64,000 bases of DNA from Oribacterium sp. KHPX15 (GCF_900107835.1 NZ_FNRG01000007.1:78262-142261), one strand, 5' to 3'; numbered from the stretch's first letter, positions 34,517 to 43,756 are shown. The notes: a model not told the origin generated them from the sequence alone. Translations and numbers: made by a program.

Positions 34517-35446
34517 TCAGGCATTGGCAGATGTTGTATCTTTAGGCTGCTCTGCAGTTTTTTCTGCCGGAGCGGGTGCCGAAGCCTTGGCTTCTGTAGC
34601 GGCAGGAGCTGCAGCCGGTGCCTTTGGTGCGGCAGGCTTTACGGGACGCTTGCCTGTAATAGCACCTGTAGGACACTTCTGGGCACAGATGCCACAGTCC
34701 TTACACTTATCATTCATAACTGCAAGACCATCGATAACATGGATTGCATCGAAAGGACAATTCTTTTCACACATTCCGCAGGCGATACATCCGATTGAGC
34801 AGGAATCCTTAACCTGCTTGCCCTTGAGATGATTCTGGCAGGAAACGATGTGCTTCTTCTTATAAGGAACGATAGCGATGATGTTCTTTGGACATGCCTT
34901 AACGCAGGCTCCGCAGGCAACACACTTTTCCTTATCAACCTTTGCCACTCCGTTTACGATGTGGATGGCATCAAATTTACAAGCCTTAACACAGGTTCCG
35001 TATCCGCAGCAGCTGTAAGGACACTCTTTTTCTGAACCGTTAGGTACAACAGCGAGGTCACGGCAGTCTGCTATTCCGGTGTAGTGGTAAGCCTGTTTTG
35101 CCTTATCACAGTCACCCTGGCATCTTACGTAAGCAACCTTCTTATCAGCCTGTTCGCCTGATGCGTTTGTACCCATGATCGCAGCAATTTTTGCTGCAAC
35201 AGCAGGACCACCTACAGGACACTGATCTACGGGAGCTTCGCCTGATGCGATAGCCTTTGCACAGCCGTCACATCCGGGGAATCCGCAGGCACCGCAGTTG
35301 TTGCCGGGAAGAGCTGCTCTTACGTTTGCTTCTGTTTCATCAACTTCTACCTTGAACTTCTCAGAGGCTACTCCGAGGAACATGCCAAGGATAAGTCCGG
35401 TCGCACCTACAAGTCCGGCAGCGACCAAAATAAATGTTACTATCAC
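34517..35446 (-). CDS. rnfB: Rnf complex subunit B (ferredoxin-like entry subunit)
   Basis: A 309-residue iron-sulphur subunit that accepts electrons from reduced ferredoxin. Residues 1-28 are a membrane anchor. The 4Fe-4S domain cysteines are Cys51, 54, 59 and 76 (CGACGFPGCDGC ... QCPVGG). Further ferredoxin-type clusters follow (CVACGACVKACPKN, CIACGMCEKNCPFD, CKDCGICAQKCPTG). The C-terminus is an Ala/Pro-rich tail of about 45 residues. The start codon is GTG at 35446 with AAGGAGG upstream. It is the last rnf gene. Confidence 0.95.
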   Translation of the reverse strand: MIVTFILVAAGLVGATGLILGMFLGVASEKFKVEVDETEANVRAALPGNNCGACGFPGCDGCAKAIASGEAPVDQCPVGGPAVAAKIAAIMGTNASGEQADKKVAYVRCQGDCDKAKQAYHYTGIADCRDLAVVPNGSEKECPYSCCGYGTCVKACKFDAIHIVNGVAKVDKEKCVACGACVKACPKNIIAIVPYKKKHIVSCQNHLKGKQVKDSCSIGCIACGMCEKNCPFDAIHVIDGLAVMNDKCKDCGICAQKCPTGAITGKRPVKPAAPKAPAAAPAATEAKASAPAPAEKTAEQPKDTTSANA

Positions 35447-35458
35447 GTCGTTACCTCC

Positions 35459-36073
35459 TTATACAAGACCGGCAAATCCGAAGAATGCTATAGCCATAAG
35501 TCCGGCTGTGAGGAGCACGATAGGTGATCCCTGGAATGACTTCGGGATGCTGTCATTGCCCTCGATAACGTTCTCTCTGATAAATGCCATAAGGATAAGA
35601 GCAAGTGCAAATCCGATGGAGATACCGAGACCGTATACGAGACATTCTACGAAATTGTATCCGTAAGTTACGTTATTCAGTGCAACACCGAGAACGGCAC
35701 AGTTTGTTGTGATAAGCGGAAGGAAAACACCGAGAGCGTCATAGAGACCCTTCATGTTCTTCTTCATAAACATCTCAACCAGCTGAACCAGTGCGGCGAT
35801 AACAAGGATGAAAACGATGGTTGTGAGATACTCGAGACCATCCTTAAGACCAAGTGCCTTGCACAAAGGTGATGATGCAGCCATGAATACCACGTAGATG
35901 GCGTGGGAAACAAGGGATGCAAGCACGATAACGAAGATAACGGCTGCGCCCATACCCTTTGAAGAATCAACCTTCTTTGAAACACCAAGGAAAGCACAGA
36001 TTCCGAGGAACTGGGACAGTACAACGTTTGATACAAGTGAATATTTAATTGCAATCAATAACAGATCTAACAT
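35459..36073 (-). CDS. rnfA: Rnf complex membrane subunit A
   Basis: A 204-residue protein with six transmembrane helices, homologous to RnfE and to NqrE. Conserved features include NVVLSQFLGICAFLGVSK, FLPLITTNCAVLGVALN and ECLVYGLGISIGFALALILM; the TNC cysteines are thought to hold a membrane 2Fe-2S centre with RnfE. I start it at the ATG 36073 (GGAGG 7 bases upstream) and not at the GTG two codons earlier that overlaps rnfE. Confidence 0.95.
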   Translation of the reverse strand: MLDLLLIAIKYSLVSNVVLSQFLGICAFLGVSKKVDSSKGMGAAVIFVIVLASLVSHAIYVVFMAASSPLCKALGLKDGLEYLTTIVFILVIAALVQLVEMFMKKNMKGLYDALGVFLPLITTNCAVLGVALNNVTYGYNFVECLVYGLGISIGFALALILMAFIRENVIEGNDSIPKSFQGSPIVLLTAGLMAIAFFGFAGLV

Positions 36074-36075
36074 GC

Positions 36076-36777
36076 TCACGCCTCCTTCTTAACTTCAGAA
36101 GCTGGAGCTTCTTCAATCTTATTAAATGCACCAAGCAGGTCACCTGAAGTAACGAACTCAGGAACTTCTTCTCCGCCATTTGTGGCTGAAGGAAGCTTAA
36201 GTTTGTTCTGGATGGCTGCAAGGAATGCAAGCACGATGAATGCACCCGGAGCAAGGGCAAAGATACCGATACTGAACTCCTCAGGAATAAGCTGGAATCC
36301 GAAAAGAGAACCCTTACCGATGATCTCACGAACTGAACCGAGAACTGTCAATGCAAGTGTAAATCCGATACCCATGCCGAGACCGTCACAGAAGGAAAGG
36401 ACAGGAGTATTGAAAAGTGCATATGCCTCTGCTCTACCAAGAATGATACAGTTAACTACGATAAGTGGGATATAGATTCCCAGCGCCTCGTATACAGCAG
36501 GTGTATATGCCTGCATGAGAAGCTGTACGATGGTAACGAGAGATGCTATAACTACGATCTCGCCCGGAAGTCTCACTCTGTTAGGAATGATATTTCTGAG
36601 TCCGGAGATCACCATGTTTGAAAACATAAGAACGGCGGTAGTGGAAAGACCCATACCGATGGCATTGAACGCACTTGTTGTTGTAGCAAGTGTAGGACAC
36701 ATACCAAGCATAAGGATGAAGGTAGGATTTTCCTTGATAATGCCGTTATAAATTCTTTCAAGATATTTATTATTCAT
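36076..36777 (-). CDS. rnfE: Rnf complex membrane subunit E
   Basis: A 233-residue six-helix membrane subunit. NPTFILMLGMCPTLATTTSA and YIPLIVVNCIILGRAEA carry the conserved Cys residues that pair with RnfA. A charged C-terminal extension of about 35 residues is beyond the usual end. It stops 2 bases before the rnfA start. Confidence 0.95.
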   Translation of the reverse strand: MNNKYLERIYNGIIKENPTFILMLGMCPTLATTTSAFNAIGMGLSTTAVLMFSNMVISGLRNIIPNRVRLPGEIVVIASLVTIVQLLMQAYTPAVYEALGIYIPLIVVNCIILGRAEAYALFNTPVLSFCDGLGMGIGFTLALTVLGSVREIIGKGSLFGFQLIPEEFSIGIFALAPGAFIVLAFLAAIQNKLKLPSATNGGEEVPEFVTSGDLLGAFNKIEEAPASEVKKEA

Positions 36778-36792
36778 TTATCACGACCTCCT

Positions 36793-37401
36793 TCACTTTA
36801 CGATGTATTTCTGTACAAACTCAGTTGCAGCATTGGTTGAGTTAACAACTGCTGTAGAAGTCATTGTGGCACCGGAGATAGCATCGATTTCACTCTCTCC
36901 TGCTCCGCCGCCCTTCTTGACACTTAAGTTTGTTCCCTTGCCTGTAAACTGCTCATAGAACGCCGGTTCAAGAGCTCTCTGGCCGAGACCTGCAGTCTCA
37001 GGGAGTGTTTCAGGGAAGGAAATGCCGGTAACCTTTAAGTCACTGTCAACACCGATAACGACTACACAGTTTCCGCCGTAACCTGCAGCCTGAGCCTTTA
37101 CAATGTATCCGATCTCAGTGCCTGAAGCGTCCTTTGCGGCAACTACGGAAAGGAGCTCTGCTCCACCGTTGTCTGCGGATACGGTTCCTTCAGCCTTTGC
37201 TGTTTCCAGGGTTTCTGCGTATGTCTCATCATCATAGGATTCTGCTGCCATAACCGCCTGATATGAAGCGATGGTGGAAGCATTCTTGATGGAATCAATC
37301 TGATCCTTGGTCATGCCGTAAACTGCTCCGAGAAGTAATCCGGATACAAGAGTGATGGCTGTAAGGATGAGGGCGTCTTTTACAAAAGATTCTTTCTTCA
37401 T
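36793..37401 (-). CDS. rnfG: Rnf complex subunit G (covalent FMN)
   Basis: A 202-residue subunit with an N-terminal anchor (residues 10-30) and an extracytoplasmic FMN-binding domain. The attachment motif is AISGATMTST with FMN expected on Thr179. ApbE (5784-6914) is the likely attaching enzyme. The start overlaps the rnfD stop by 1 base. Confidence 0.95.
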   Translation of the reverse strand: MKKESFVKDALILTAITLVSGLLLGAVYGMTKDQIDSIKNASTIASYQAVMAAESYDDETYAETLETAKAEGTVSADNGGAELLSVVAAKDASGTEIGYIVKAQAAGYGGNCVVVIGVDSDLKVTGISFPETLPETAGLGQRALEPAFYEQFTGKGTNLSVKKGGGAGESEIDAISGATMTSTAVVNSTNAATEFVQKYIVK

Positions 37402-38348
37402 TACTTCTCATCCTCCCTTCCGAATGCCTTTGGAATAGTCTTAAGGTTTATAACAGGAACGATAATGTTTGTAAGGATGATCGCATAGGAAACGCCCTCT
37501 GCTGAACCACCGAACAGACGGAAAAGTCCTGTCATGACACCAAGGATGACTGCGTAAACAATCTGTCCCTTTGGAGTGATAGGTGATGTAACATAATCAG
37601 TTGCCATGAAGAAGGCACCGAAGATAAGTCCACCGCCAAGGATCTCGCACAGGAGATAGTTGATATCAAATCCGTGACCGCCGAAAAGCAGTGTGAATAC
37701 TGCTACTGTTGCGATGTAGATGCAAGGGATCTTCGGAGATATTACTTTCTTAATGATGAGGTAAGCTGCACCGAAAAGGAGGCAGAGCTTTGAAACCTCA
37801 CCGATGGTTCCCGGGATACGTCCGAGGAAAAGATTCATAAGGTCAACCTTGGCCATATCTCCGCCTGCCTTCATGAAAGCAAGAGGTGTTGCTCCTGACA
37901 TGGCATCAGCACCCACAGGTGTCCAGCCTGTCATCTTTCCTGCGAAAGAGATAAGAAGGAAGCATCTTGCACCAAGAGCAGGGTTCATCCAGTTCTTGCC
38001 AAGTCCGCCATAAAGCATCTTGATAACGATGATGGCGAAAACAGCACCTACGCATGGAATCCATACAGGGATATTTGGCGGGCAGTTAAGAGCAAGGATA
38101 AGACCCGTTACCGCAGCTGACCAGTCACCTATGGTGATCGTCATCTTCATGAATTTCTCATAGGCATACTCTGAAAGTACTGCAAATGCCACTGTCAGGA
38201 TAACAACCAGTGCAGCATTGAAGCCCCACTGTATGATACCGTAGATAGTTGTAGGAATCATGGCGATAACAACATCACGCATGATCTCGGAAGTGGTAAC
38301 TTCATCACGAATGTGAGGATTTGAGGAAAGATTTAACATCTTATTCAT
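37401..38348 (-). CDS. rnfD: Rnf complex subunit D (ion channel, covalent FMN)
   Basis: A 315-residue polytopic membrane subunit with about ten helices. The FMN attachment motif is MSGATPLAFMK with Thr154. GKNWMNPALGARCFLLISFA and FMATDYVTSPITPKGQ are conserved in the RnfD/NqrB family, which forms the ion path. The start overlaps the rnfC stop by 4 bases. Confidence 0.95.
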   Translation of the reverse strand: MNKMLNLSSNPHIRDEVTTSEIMRDVVIAMIPTTIYGIIQWGFNAALVVILTVAFAVLSEYAYEKFMKMTITIGDWSAAVTGLILALNCPPNIPVWIPCVGAVFAIIVIKMLYGGLGKNWMNPALGARCFLLISFAGKMTGWTPVGADAMSGATPLAFMKAGGDMAKVDLMNLFLGRIPGTIGEVSKLCLLFGAAYLIIKKVISPKIPCIYIATVAVFTLLFGGHGFDINYLLCEILGGGLIFGAFFMATDYVTSPITPKGQIVYAVILGVMTGLFRLFGGSAEGVSYAIILTNIIVPVINLKTIPKAFGREDEK

Positions 38349-39745
38349 TTCTTCACCTCCTCAGTAGATTTTGTTTCTTCTTTTGCCTTTGCTTCGGCTT
38401 CAGCCTTTGCCTTTGCGGCAGCAGCTCTCTTCTCTGCATTGACAAGGCGCTTCATCTGTTTGAAAGCCTGGGTAAGAGGTCTCTTGGCAGGGCATACATA
38501 TGAACAGCAGCCGCACTCGATACACTCCATACCGTAAAGCTCTGCGAACTTTGATGTATCCTTGTTGAGACCTGCTTTCATAAGCATTGTGGGAACAAGG
38601 TTCTCGGGACATGCTTCAACGCAGCGACCGCAGTTGATACATGCTGTTGTAGGCTCTGCTGCAACAGGATCGTGAAGCAGTGCAAGAATTGAAGATGAAT
38701 TCTTTGCTACAGGTACATCAAGCTTAAAAAGAGGGATACCCATCATAGGACCACCGCATATGATCTTTTCGGGATCGGCCTTGAAACCGCCTGCCTGATC
38801 GATGATCTCCTGGTAGTTCATACCGAGAGGTACCCTGAAGTTGCCGGGCTTTGCTACAGCGTCACCGGTAACTGTTACAATCTTTCTTACCAGAGGCTTT
38901 GACTCGCATACAGCCTCATAGATAGCAACCACGGTGTCTGCATTGTCAACTACGCAGCCCGCATCTGCAGGAAGCATTGAAGAGTTGATCTTCCTGCCGG
39001 TAACAGCAAAAATAAGCTGACGCTCACCACCCTGAGGGTACTTTGTCTGAAGAGCGGCAACTTCTATGTTTGACTCGCCCTGTGCCTTTTCCGTAAGAAT
39101 CTTGATGGCATCAGGTTTGTTGTCTTCTACACAGATAACACCTTTTGCATTAGGGAATATAGAGAGAATGACCTTGAGACCACCAATGATCTTTTCAGGA
39201 GTCTCCATCATGTCTCTGTAATCAGATGTAAGATAGGGCTCACACTCTGCGGCATTAACAAGGAAATAATCGATCTTGTCAATGTTTTTCGGCATGAGTT
39301 TAACAGATGTCGGGAATCCGGCACCTCCAAGTCCAACGATACCAGCCTCCTTGACGATATTGACAATCTCGTCACGGCTGAGCTTGGTATAGTCTCTTGC
39401 CTGACCGAATCCTTCAATAGCTTCATAATTCTGGTCGTTGTCAACGACGATAGCGTCTACTACGGCTCCGCCGGCTGTGAGTCGCTTCTCTATAGCCTTT
39501 ACGGTACCTGAAACTGAACAGATAACCGGGCTGGAAACGAATCCGCCTGCCTCAGCAATCTTCTGTCCTACAAGGACATGATCTCCCTTTTCAACTATCG
39601 GTTTTGCGGGAGCACCTATATGCTGAGATACCGGATAAACCATAACCCCCTGTGGCTTAGGCTTAAGATCTACTATAGCCTGATCCTTTGCGAGATCCTT
39701 GCCGTCATAGGGGTGGACGCCACCTTTAAAAGTGGAAACACCCAT
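38345..39745 (-). CDS. rnfC: Rnf complex subunit C (NADH-side)
   Basis: A 466-residue peripheral subunit that binds NAD(H) and FMN (GLGGAGFPTSVKL region, about residues 142-155). Two 4Fe-4S motifs are CINCGRCVEACPEN and CIECGCCSYVCPAKRPLTQ. A Lys/Glu/Ala-rich coiled tail of about 35 residues ends the protein. It is first of the order C-D-G-E-A-B, the clostridial and acetogen arrangement. The complex couples ferredoxin:NAD+ electron flow to Na+ or H+ export. Confidence 0.96.
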   Translation of the reverse strand: MGVSTFKGGVHPYDGKDLAKDQAIVDLKPKPQGVMVYPVSQHIGAPAKPIVEKGDHVLVGQKIAEAGGFVSSPVICSVSGTVKAIEKRLTAGGAVVDAIVVDNDQNYEAIEGFGQARDYTKLSRDEIVNIVKEAGIVGLGGAGFPTSVKLMPKNIDKIDYFLVNAAECEPYLTSDYRDMMETPEKIIGGLKVILSIFPNAKGVICVEDNKPDAIKILTEKAQGESNIEVAALQTKYPQGGERQLIFAVTGRKINSSMLPADAGCVVDNADTVVAIYEAVCESKPLVRKIVTVTGDAVAKPGNFRVPLGMNYQEIIDQAGGFKADPEKIICGGPMMGIPLFKLDVPVAKNSSSILALLHDPVAAEPTTACINCGRCVEACPENLVPTMLMKAGLNKDTSKFAELYGMECIECGCCSYVCPAKRPLTQAFKQMKRLVNAEKRAAAAKAKAEAEAKAKEETKSTEEVKK

Positions 39746-39784
39746 ATTCGTATACCTCCAAAAATAATTTCATAGACTTTAAAT

Positions 39785-39813
39785 AATATAACAAAATTAA
39801 AGAATCATAACAA
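39785..39813 (-). promoter_or_regulatory. rnf operon promoter
   Basis: On the minus strand TTGTTA (39808-39813) and TATATT (39785-39790), spacing 17, about 40 bases before rnfC. Confidence 0.7.
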
Positions 39814-39913
39814 TAAAAAACCTATTTGTGTATGACATTTAGTGCATATTTTCCACAAAAATGTTGTTAAAAATTTGTCACATTCAACAAAAGCCACAAA
39901 CATGAAGAAGTAT

Positions 39914-39954
39914 TGTATACAAAGACTGCATGGTGTATACAAAAAACGCATGGT
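39914..39954. promoter_or_regulatory. 20-bp direct repeat with TGTATACA boxes upstream of rnfC
   Basis: TGTATACA occurs at 39914-39921 and 39934-39941, and GCATGGT at 39928-39934 and 39948-39954, so a 20-bp unit is repeated twice about 100 bases above the rnf -35. TGTATACA also occurs upstream of the V-ATPase (34199-34206). Confidence 0.45.
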
Positions 39955-40082
39955 TACTTATCCCGAAACAGGCAGCGAGGAGCCACGGGTTTTTTTTAAT
40001 ACCATTGGAGGAGGTTTTATATACAAAAATCGGATCCCCCGGAGCTCTTAGAGTCTCTTAGGAATCCGTTATACATAGGACG

Positions 40083-40125
40083 ACCGGGGACGGTTCTCTA
40101 CGGCGAGAACCGTCCCCGGTGGATT
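40083..40125. repeat. GGGGACGG-type palindromic repeat, copy R3
   Basis: ACCGGGGACGGTTCTC and GAGAACCGTCCCCGGT form an inverted repeat. A separate short palindrome AGGGGTCAGACCCCCT follows at about 40160-40175, and GGGGGCTGCCCCC at 40212-40224 lies just past the glmS stop. Confidence 0.85.
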
Positions 40126-40234
40126 ATATTCTGCTAAATATTTTAATTGTTGCAAGTAAAGGGGTCAGACCCCCTTACAGTATTCTGAATATATGCTGAG
40201 AGTTTTGTGATGGGGGCTGCCCCCTCTCCTGCTA

Positions 40235-42073
40235 TTATTCAACAGTTACTGATTTTGCAAGATTTCTTGGTTTATCAACATCGAGACCCTTGGCAACACT
40301 TACATAGTATGCAAGGAGCTGTAACGGAATTACAGCAAGGGAGGTTGCAAAGTAAGGATCTGTGGTGGGAACATAAACCGTGAAGTCAGCTGTATCTTCT
40401 ATATTGTAGTTTCCGTAGGTGGTAAGTCCCATAAGGTATCCGCCTCTGGCTTTAACTTCAACCATGTTGGAAACGGTCTTCTCGAAAAGCTCAGGCTGTG
40501 ACAGTATACCTACAACCAGGATGCCTTTTTCAATAAGAGAAATGGTTCCGTGCTTAAGTTCTCCCGCAGCATAGGCTTCGGAGTGGATATAGCTTATTTC
40601 CTTAAGCTTCAGTGAACCCTCGAGGCCGATGGCATAGTCGATTCCTCTTCCGATGAAGAAAACGTCCTGAGCATTGGCCTGCTTGGCTGCAAACCACTGG
40701 ATACGCTCTTTGTCCTTGAGGATATCTTCTATCTTCTGCGGTAATGCTTCAATCTCGGAGATAAGTGCTGAATAACGTTCTGCGTCGATCTCCCCACGTA
40801 CCTTTGCAAATTCAACCGCAAGAGTGTAACCTGCAATGAGCTGTGTTGAATATGCCTTTGTGGTGGCAACCGCGATTTCAGGACCTGCTAAGGTATAGAA
40901 CACATTGTCGGCTTCACGGGCAATGGAAGAACCGATAACATTAACGATTCCCAGAGTCTTAACGCCTCTCTCCTTTGCTTCACGGAGAGCCGCAAGTGAG
41001 TCAGCAGTTTCTCCCGACTGGCTGATGATGATAACGAGACCGTTAGGATCAAGGATAGGATTACGGTAACGGAACTCGGAAGCAAGCTCTACGCGGACAG
41101 GTATACGTGCAAGTCCTTCCAGAACGTACTGGCATACTACTCCGACATGATATGCTGAGCCGCAGGCAACGATGTAAATCTGGGAAATGTTTTTGATCTC
41201 AGCTTCACTGAGACCAACGCCGCTGAGATCGATCCTGCCGTCTTTTACAACAGAGTTGATTGTGTCACGGACTGCCTTCGGCTGCTCATGGATTTCCTTC
41301 ATCATGAAGTGCTCAAAGCCGCCCTTTTCTGCAGCCTGAGCATCCATCTTGATCTCAACCAGTTCCTTTGTTACAGGCTCCTGATCGAGACTGAAGAACT
41401 CTGCGGTTCCGGCTGTAAGCTTTGCGATTTCCTGATTGTCAATGTAATAAACATTTCTGCAGTACTTGAGGATGGCAGGAACATCAGATGCGATATAGGT
41501 TGATCCATCCTGGATACCGATGATCATAGGGGCATCCTTACGGGCAACGTAGACCTCTCCGGGATAGTCTGTAAACATAAACTCAAGAGCATAGGATCCG
41601 CGGATACGGACCATGGCACGGGATATTGCATCGATGGGGCCCTGACCGTATTTCTGATAATAGTAATCAACCAGGTTTACGGCTACCTCTGTATCTGTCT
41701 CAGAGTAGAATACATACCCTTTTTTCAGAAGCTTATCCTTTATCTCCTGGAAGTTTTCGATGATACCGTTGTGAACGGCAACTACCTGCTTATGGAAGCT
41801 GACGTGGGGGTGAGCATTGGTCTCACTCGGCTCACCGTGGGTAGCCCATCTTGTGTGACCGATTCCGCACTCACCCTTCAGAGCTTTTCCGTCATCTGTC
41901 TTTTCCGAAAGGTTCTTGAGACGGCCCTTAGCCTTTACTACCTTTATTTCTGTTTTTTCGTTTCTTACGGCGATTCCCGCTGAATCATAACCTCTGTACT
42001 CAAGCTTGCTGAGTCCGTCCAAAAGTATAGGCGCTGCCTGCTTATTTCCTACAAAACCAACTATTCCACACAT
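40235..42073 (-). CDS. glmS: Glutamine-fructose-6-phosphate aminotransferase (isomerizing)
   Basis: A 612-residue enzyme making glucosamine-6-phosphate for cell wall synthesis. The N-terminal glutaminase has nucleophile Cys2 (MCGIVGFVG) and TRWATHGEPSETNAHPH. Two SIS isomerase domains follow (IVACGSAYHVGV, IISQSGETADSLAALREAK), and the protein ends SVTVE as in the family. The start is at 42073 because Cys must be residue 2 and GAGGAG lies upstream. Expression is expected to be controlled by the glmS ribozyme in its leader. Confidence 0.97.
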   Translation of the reverse strand: MCGIVGFVGNKQAAPILLDGLSKLEYRGYDSAGIAVRNEKTEIKVVKAKGRLKNLSEKTDDGKALKGECGIGHTRWATHGEPSETNAHPHVSFHKQVVAVHNGIIENFQEIKDKLLKKGYVFYSETDTEVAVNLVDYYYQKYGQGPIDAISRAMVRIRGSYALEFMFTDYPGEVYVARKDAPMIIGIQDGSTYIASDVPAILKYCRNVYYIDNQEIAKLTAGTAEFFSLDQEPVTKELVEIKMDAQAAEKGGFEHFMMKEIHEQPKAVRDTINSVVKDGRIDLSGVGLSEAEIKNISQIYIVACGSAYHVGVVCQYVLEGLARIPVRVELASEFRYRNPILDPNGLVIIISQSGETADSLAALREAKERGVKTLGIVNVIGSSIAREADNVFYTLAGPEIAVATTKAYSTQLIAGYTLAVEFAKVRGEIDAERYSALISEIEALPQKIEDILKDKERIQWFAAKQANAQDVFFIGRGIDYAIGLEGSLKLKEISYIHSEAYAAGELKHGTISLIEKGILVVGILSQPELFEKTVSNMVEVKARGGYLMGLTTYGNYNIEDTADFTVYVPTTDPYFATSLAVIPLQLLAYYVSVAKGLDVDKPRNLAKSVTVE

Positions 42074-42254
42074 AAAAAAATCTCCTCTCTGATAAAACAT
42101 ACGGGATGAAGAGTTTCATTCATACAAAAACCGGTGGTGATGTTCAGGCCAATGTTTTCGTCCTTACATCATCACGAAACAAGACTTAACCTGACACTTC
42201 TAAAGAGAAAAATGATTACTTCAAAAGTGACACAAGTCTATTATACAACTCTTT

Positions 42255-42403
42255 CATCAGTTCATCAGTGAGTGAGAAAATCTCTGTTACGGTTTTGATT
42301 CCGCTTTTTCTTTTTTCTCTTTCGATTCACAAATCCGTGACAGCATCCGCCGAGTCTTTCGATAACTGTCATCCTCGTCGACCAATTACGGTCCTGGCGC
42401 TAA
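42255..42403 (-). ncRNA. glmS ribozyme: glmS ribozyme (glucosamine-6-phosphate-activated)
   Basis: On the minus strand the leader reads TTAGCGCCAGGACC, GGTCGACGAGG, GTTATCGA and ACTCGGCGGATGC, matching the conserved core of the glmS self-cleaving ribozyme. Cleavage is expected between 42401 and 42400 (A before GCGCC). The 3' domain contains a GAGAAAA/TTTTCTC stem. The 3' boundary is approximate. It lies about 180 bases before the glmS start. Confidence 0.93.
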
Positions 42404-42444
42404 CCTGAGGCTTTTCTCCTGTCTTTTGTCTCAAGTTTGTTGGT

Positions 42445-42474
42445 ACTATAGCACAAATGGTACAGAAAATGCAA
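42445..42474 (-). promoter_or_regulatory. glmS promoter
   Basis: TTGCAT (42469-42474) and TATAGT (42445-42450) on the minus strand, spacing 18, about 42 bases before the ribozyme cleavage site. The -35 lies inside the terminator stem of the gene upstream. Confidence 0.7.
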
Positions 42475-42497
42475 GGGATGTTATCCCTTGCATTTTC
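42465..42497 (-). terminator. Terminator of the ECF sigma operon
   Basis: A perfect 14-bp stem GAAAATGCAAGGGA/TCCCTTGCATTTTC with a 5-base loop, 22 bases past the DUF4349 gene. Confidence 0.8.
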
Positions 42498-42518
42498 TTC
42501 CGTTTTTTATATATTTAC

Positions 42519-43724
42519 TTATTTTTCATTATCCGTTTTTTCTGATGTCTCGTTTGTCTCCGACGCTTTGGCTGCAGCAGCAGGTTCGGTTTTGTCGTTT
42601 GAAGCAGCTTCAGCAGGTTCGGGTTTGACATCTGCAGTGGTCGGAGTTGCAGGTATCGGAGCTGAAGGGGTTGGAATGCCGGTCATCTTTGCAGCTTTTT
42701 TTGCGGCTCTCTTTTCTGCTCCCTTACGGCATGCATTAATGATTCCCTTAACTATAAATTTTAAGATGAAGAAGATGATAGCCAGGAAAATGAATACAGG
42801 TATGCTTGAAATGAACCAGATGAGGAAATCGGTCATTGCTTCGGCAAGATCTACTAAATTTGATTCGAGATTTGCTGCTATACGTCCCCAGAATGTGGTC
42901 TTAGGTGTAGGTGTGTAAACCTTTGTTTCGGAAACATCCACTGTTATGGTTGAGTATTCAACCTGATTGTCATAGGAACGAAGATTGGATTCATAGTTTT
43001 CAAGCTCATATCGGATATCTGAAAGACGCTCTTCGATGGAAATGATGGCATCAACGGACTCTGCCTGAGCCATGAGTTCGAGAAGCCGGTTATACTCTTC
43101 CTTCAGCGCTTTCTTTCTGGATTCAGTATCATGATATTTTAATGTTATATCCTGTGTATTCTCGTATTTTCTTGTGAGATTAGCGCTTCCTTCGGCAAAT
43201 TCCAGGAAGGCATCAACCTGCGGCTTTGGGATACGTAAGGTGAAATAGGCATAACGGCTTGAGTTTGTTTTTGCATTTCCATTAATGTCACTGGATTCCA
43301 CATAACCGCCAAGCTCTGTGGTTCTGTTCTGGATATCTCTTACAAAGGAGTCAAATTCCGTTGTTTCGAATGAAAGATTGACATTTCTGATGAGCTTACG
43401 ATCATCGGGAATCTTCTGTGTGTCTACATTAGAATTTTCAGATCCGTCCGCAGCAGTTTCGGAAGAGTATGCCGCACCTAAAACCGCACCTTCGTCGGCT
43501 TCCTCGGCATAGTTTGCTGAGTACATGTCTGCCCCCGCAGCCGCATCTGCCATAGGCATTCTGGCTTCTGACATATAGTTGGACCCGGCGCTTTTATAAT
43601 TATAATTGTCGCTTGTGGCAGAAGACTTGCTTCCGCAGGCTATCAGTGCCATGACTGATAAAACAAATGCAGCAGTAAGAGCTGTTACTTTTTTAAGGTT
43701 TAATTTGATAGATCTTTTTTTCAT
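42519..43724 (-). CDS. DUF4349 lipoprotein
   Basis: A 401-residue surface protein. A lipoprotein signal ends at Cys30 (MALIACGSKS). A low-complexity linker is followed by the DUF4349 domain (about 105-320; RKLIRNVNLSFETTEFD, RIPKPQVDAFLEF and a long coiled coil at about 195-255), a transmembrane helix near 310-335 (FISSIPVFIFLAIIFFILKF), and a Pro/Ala/Glu-rich cytoplasmic tail. It is third in an operon with an ECF sigma factor and its anti-sigma, so it probably belongs to the envelope-stress response they control. Molecular function is unknown. Confidence 0.85.
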   Translation of the reverse strand: MKKRSIKLNLKKVTALTAAFVLSVMALIACGSKSSATSDNYNYKSAGSNYMSEARMPMADAAAGADMYSANYAEEADEGAVLGAAYSSETAADGSENSNVDTQKIPDDRKLIRNVNLSFETTEFDSFVRDIQNRTTELGGYVESSDINGNAKTNSSRYAYFTLRIPKPQVDAFLEFAEGSANLTRKYENTQDITLKYHDTESRKKALKEEYNRLLELMAQAESVDAIISIEERLSDIRYELENYESNLRSYDNQVEYSTITVDVSETKVYTPTPKTTFWGRIAANLESNLVDLAEAMTDFLIWFISSIPVFIFLAIIFFILKFIVKGIINACRKGAEKRAAKKAAKMTGIPTPSAPIPATPTTADVKPEPAEAASNDKTEPAAAAKASETNETSEKTDNEK

Positions 43725-43756
43725 AACTTATCTCCTTCCTTTGTGATTGATATTTT

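Noticed and set aside
39840..39900. Rex-type redox operator upstream of rnf
   Set aside because: TTGTTAA is present, but the second half-site TTAACAA is missing at the required spacing.
39842..40051. Plus-strand ORF of 69 residues upstream of rnfC
   Set aside because: It covers the repeat boxes of the rnf upstream region and has no ribosome binding site or sensible composition.
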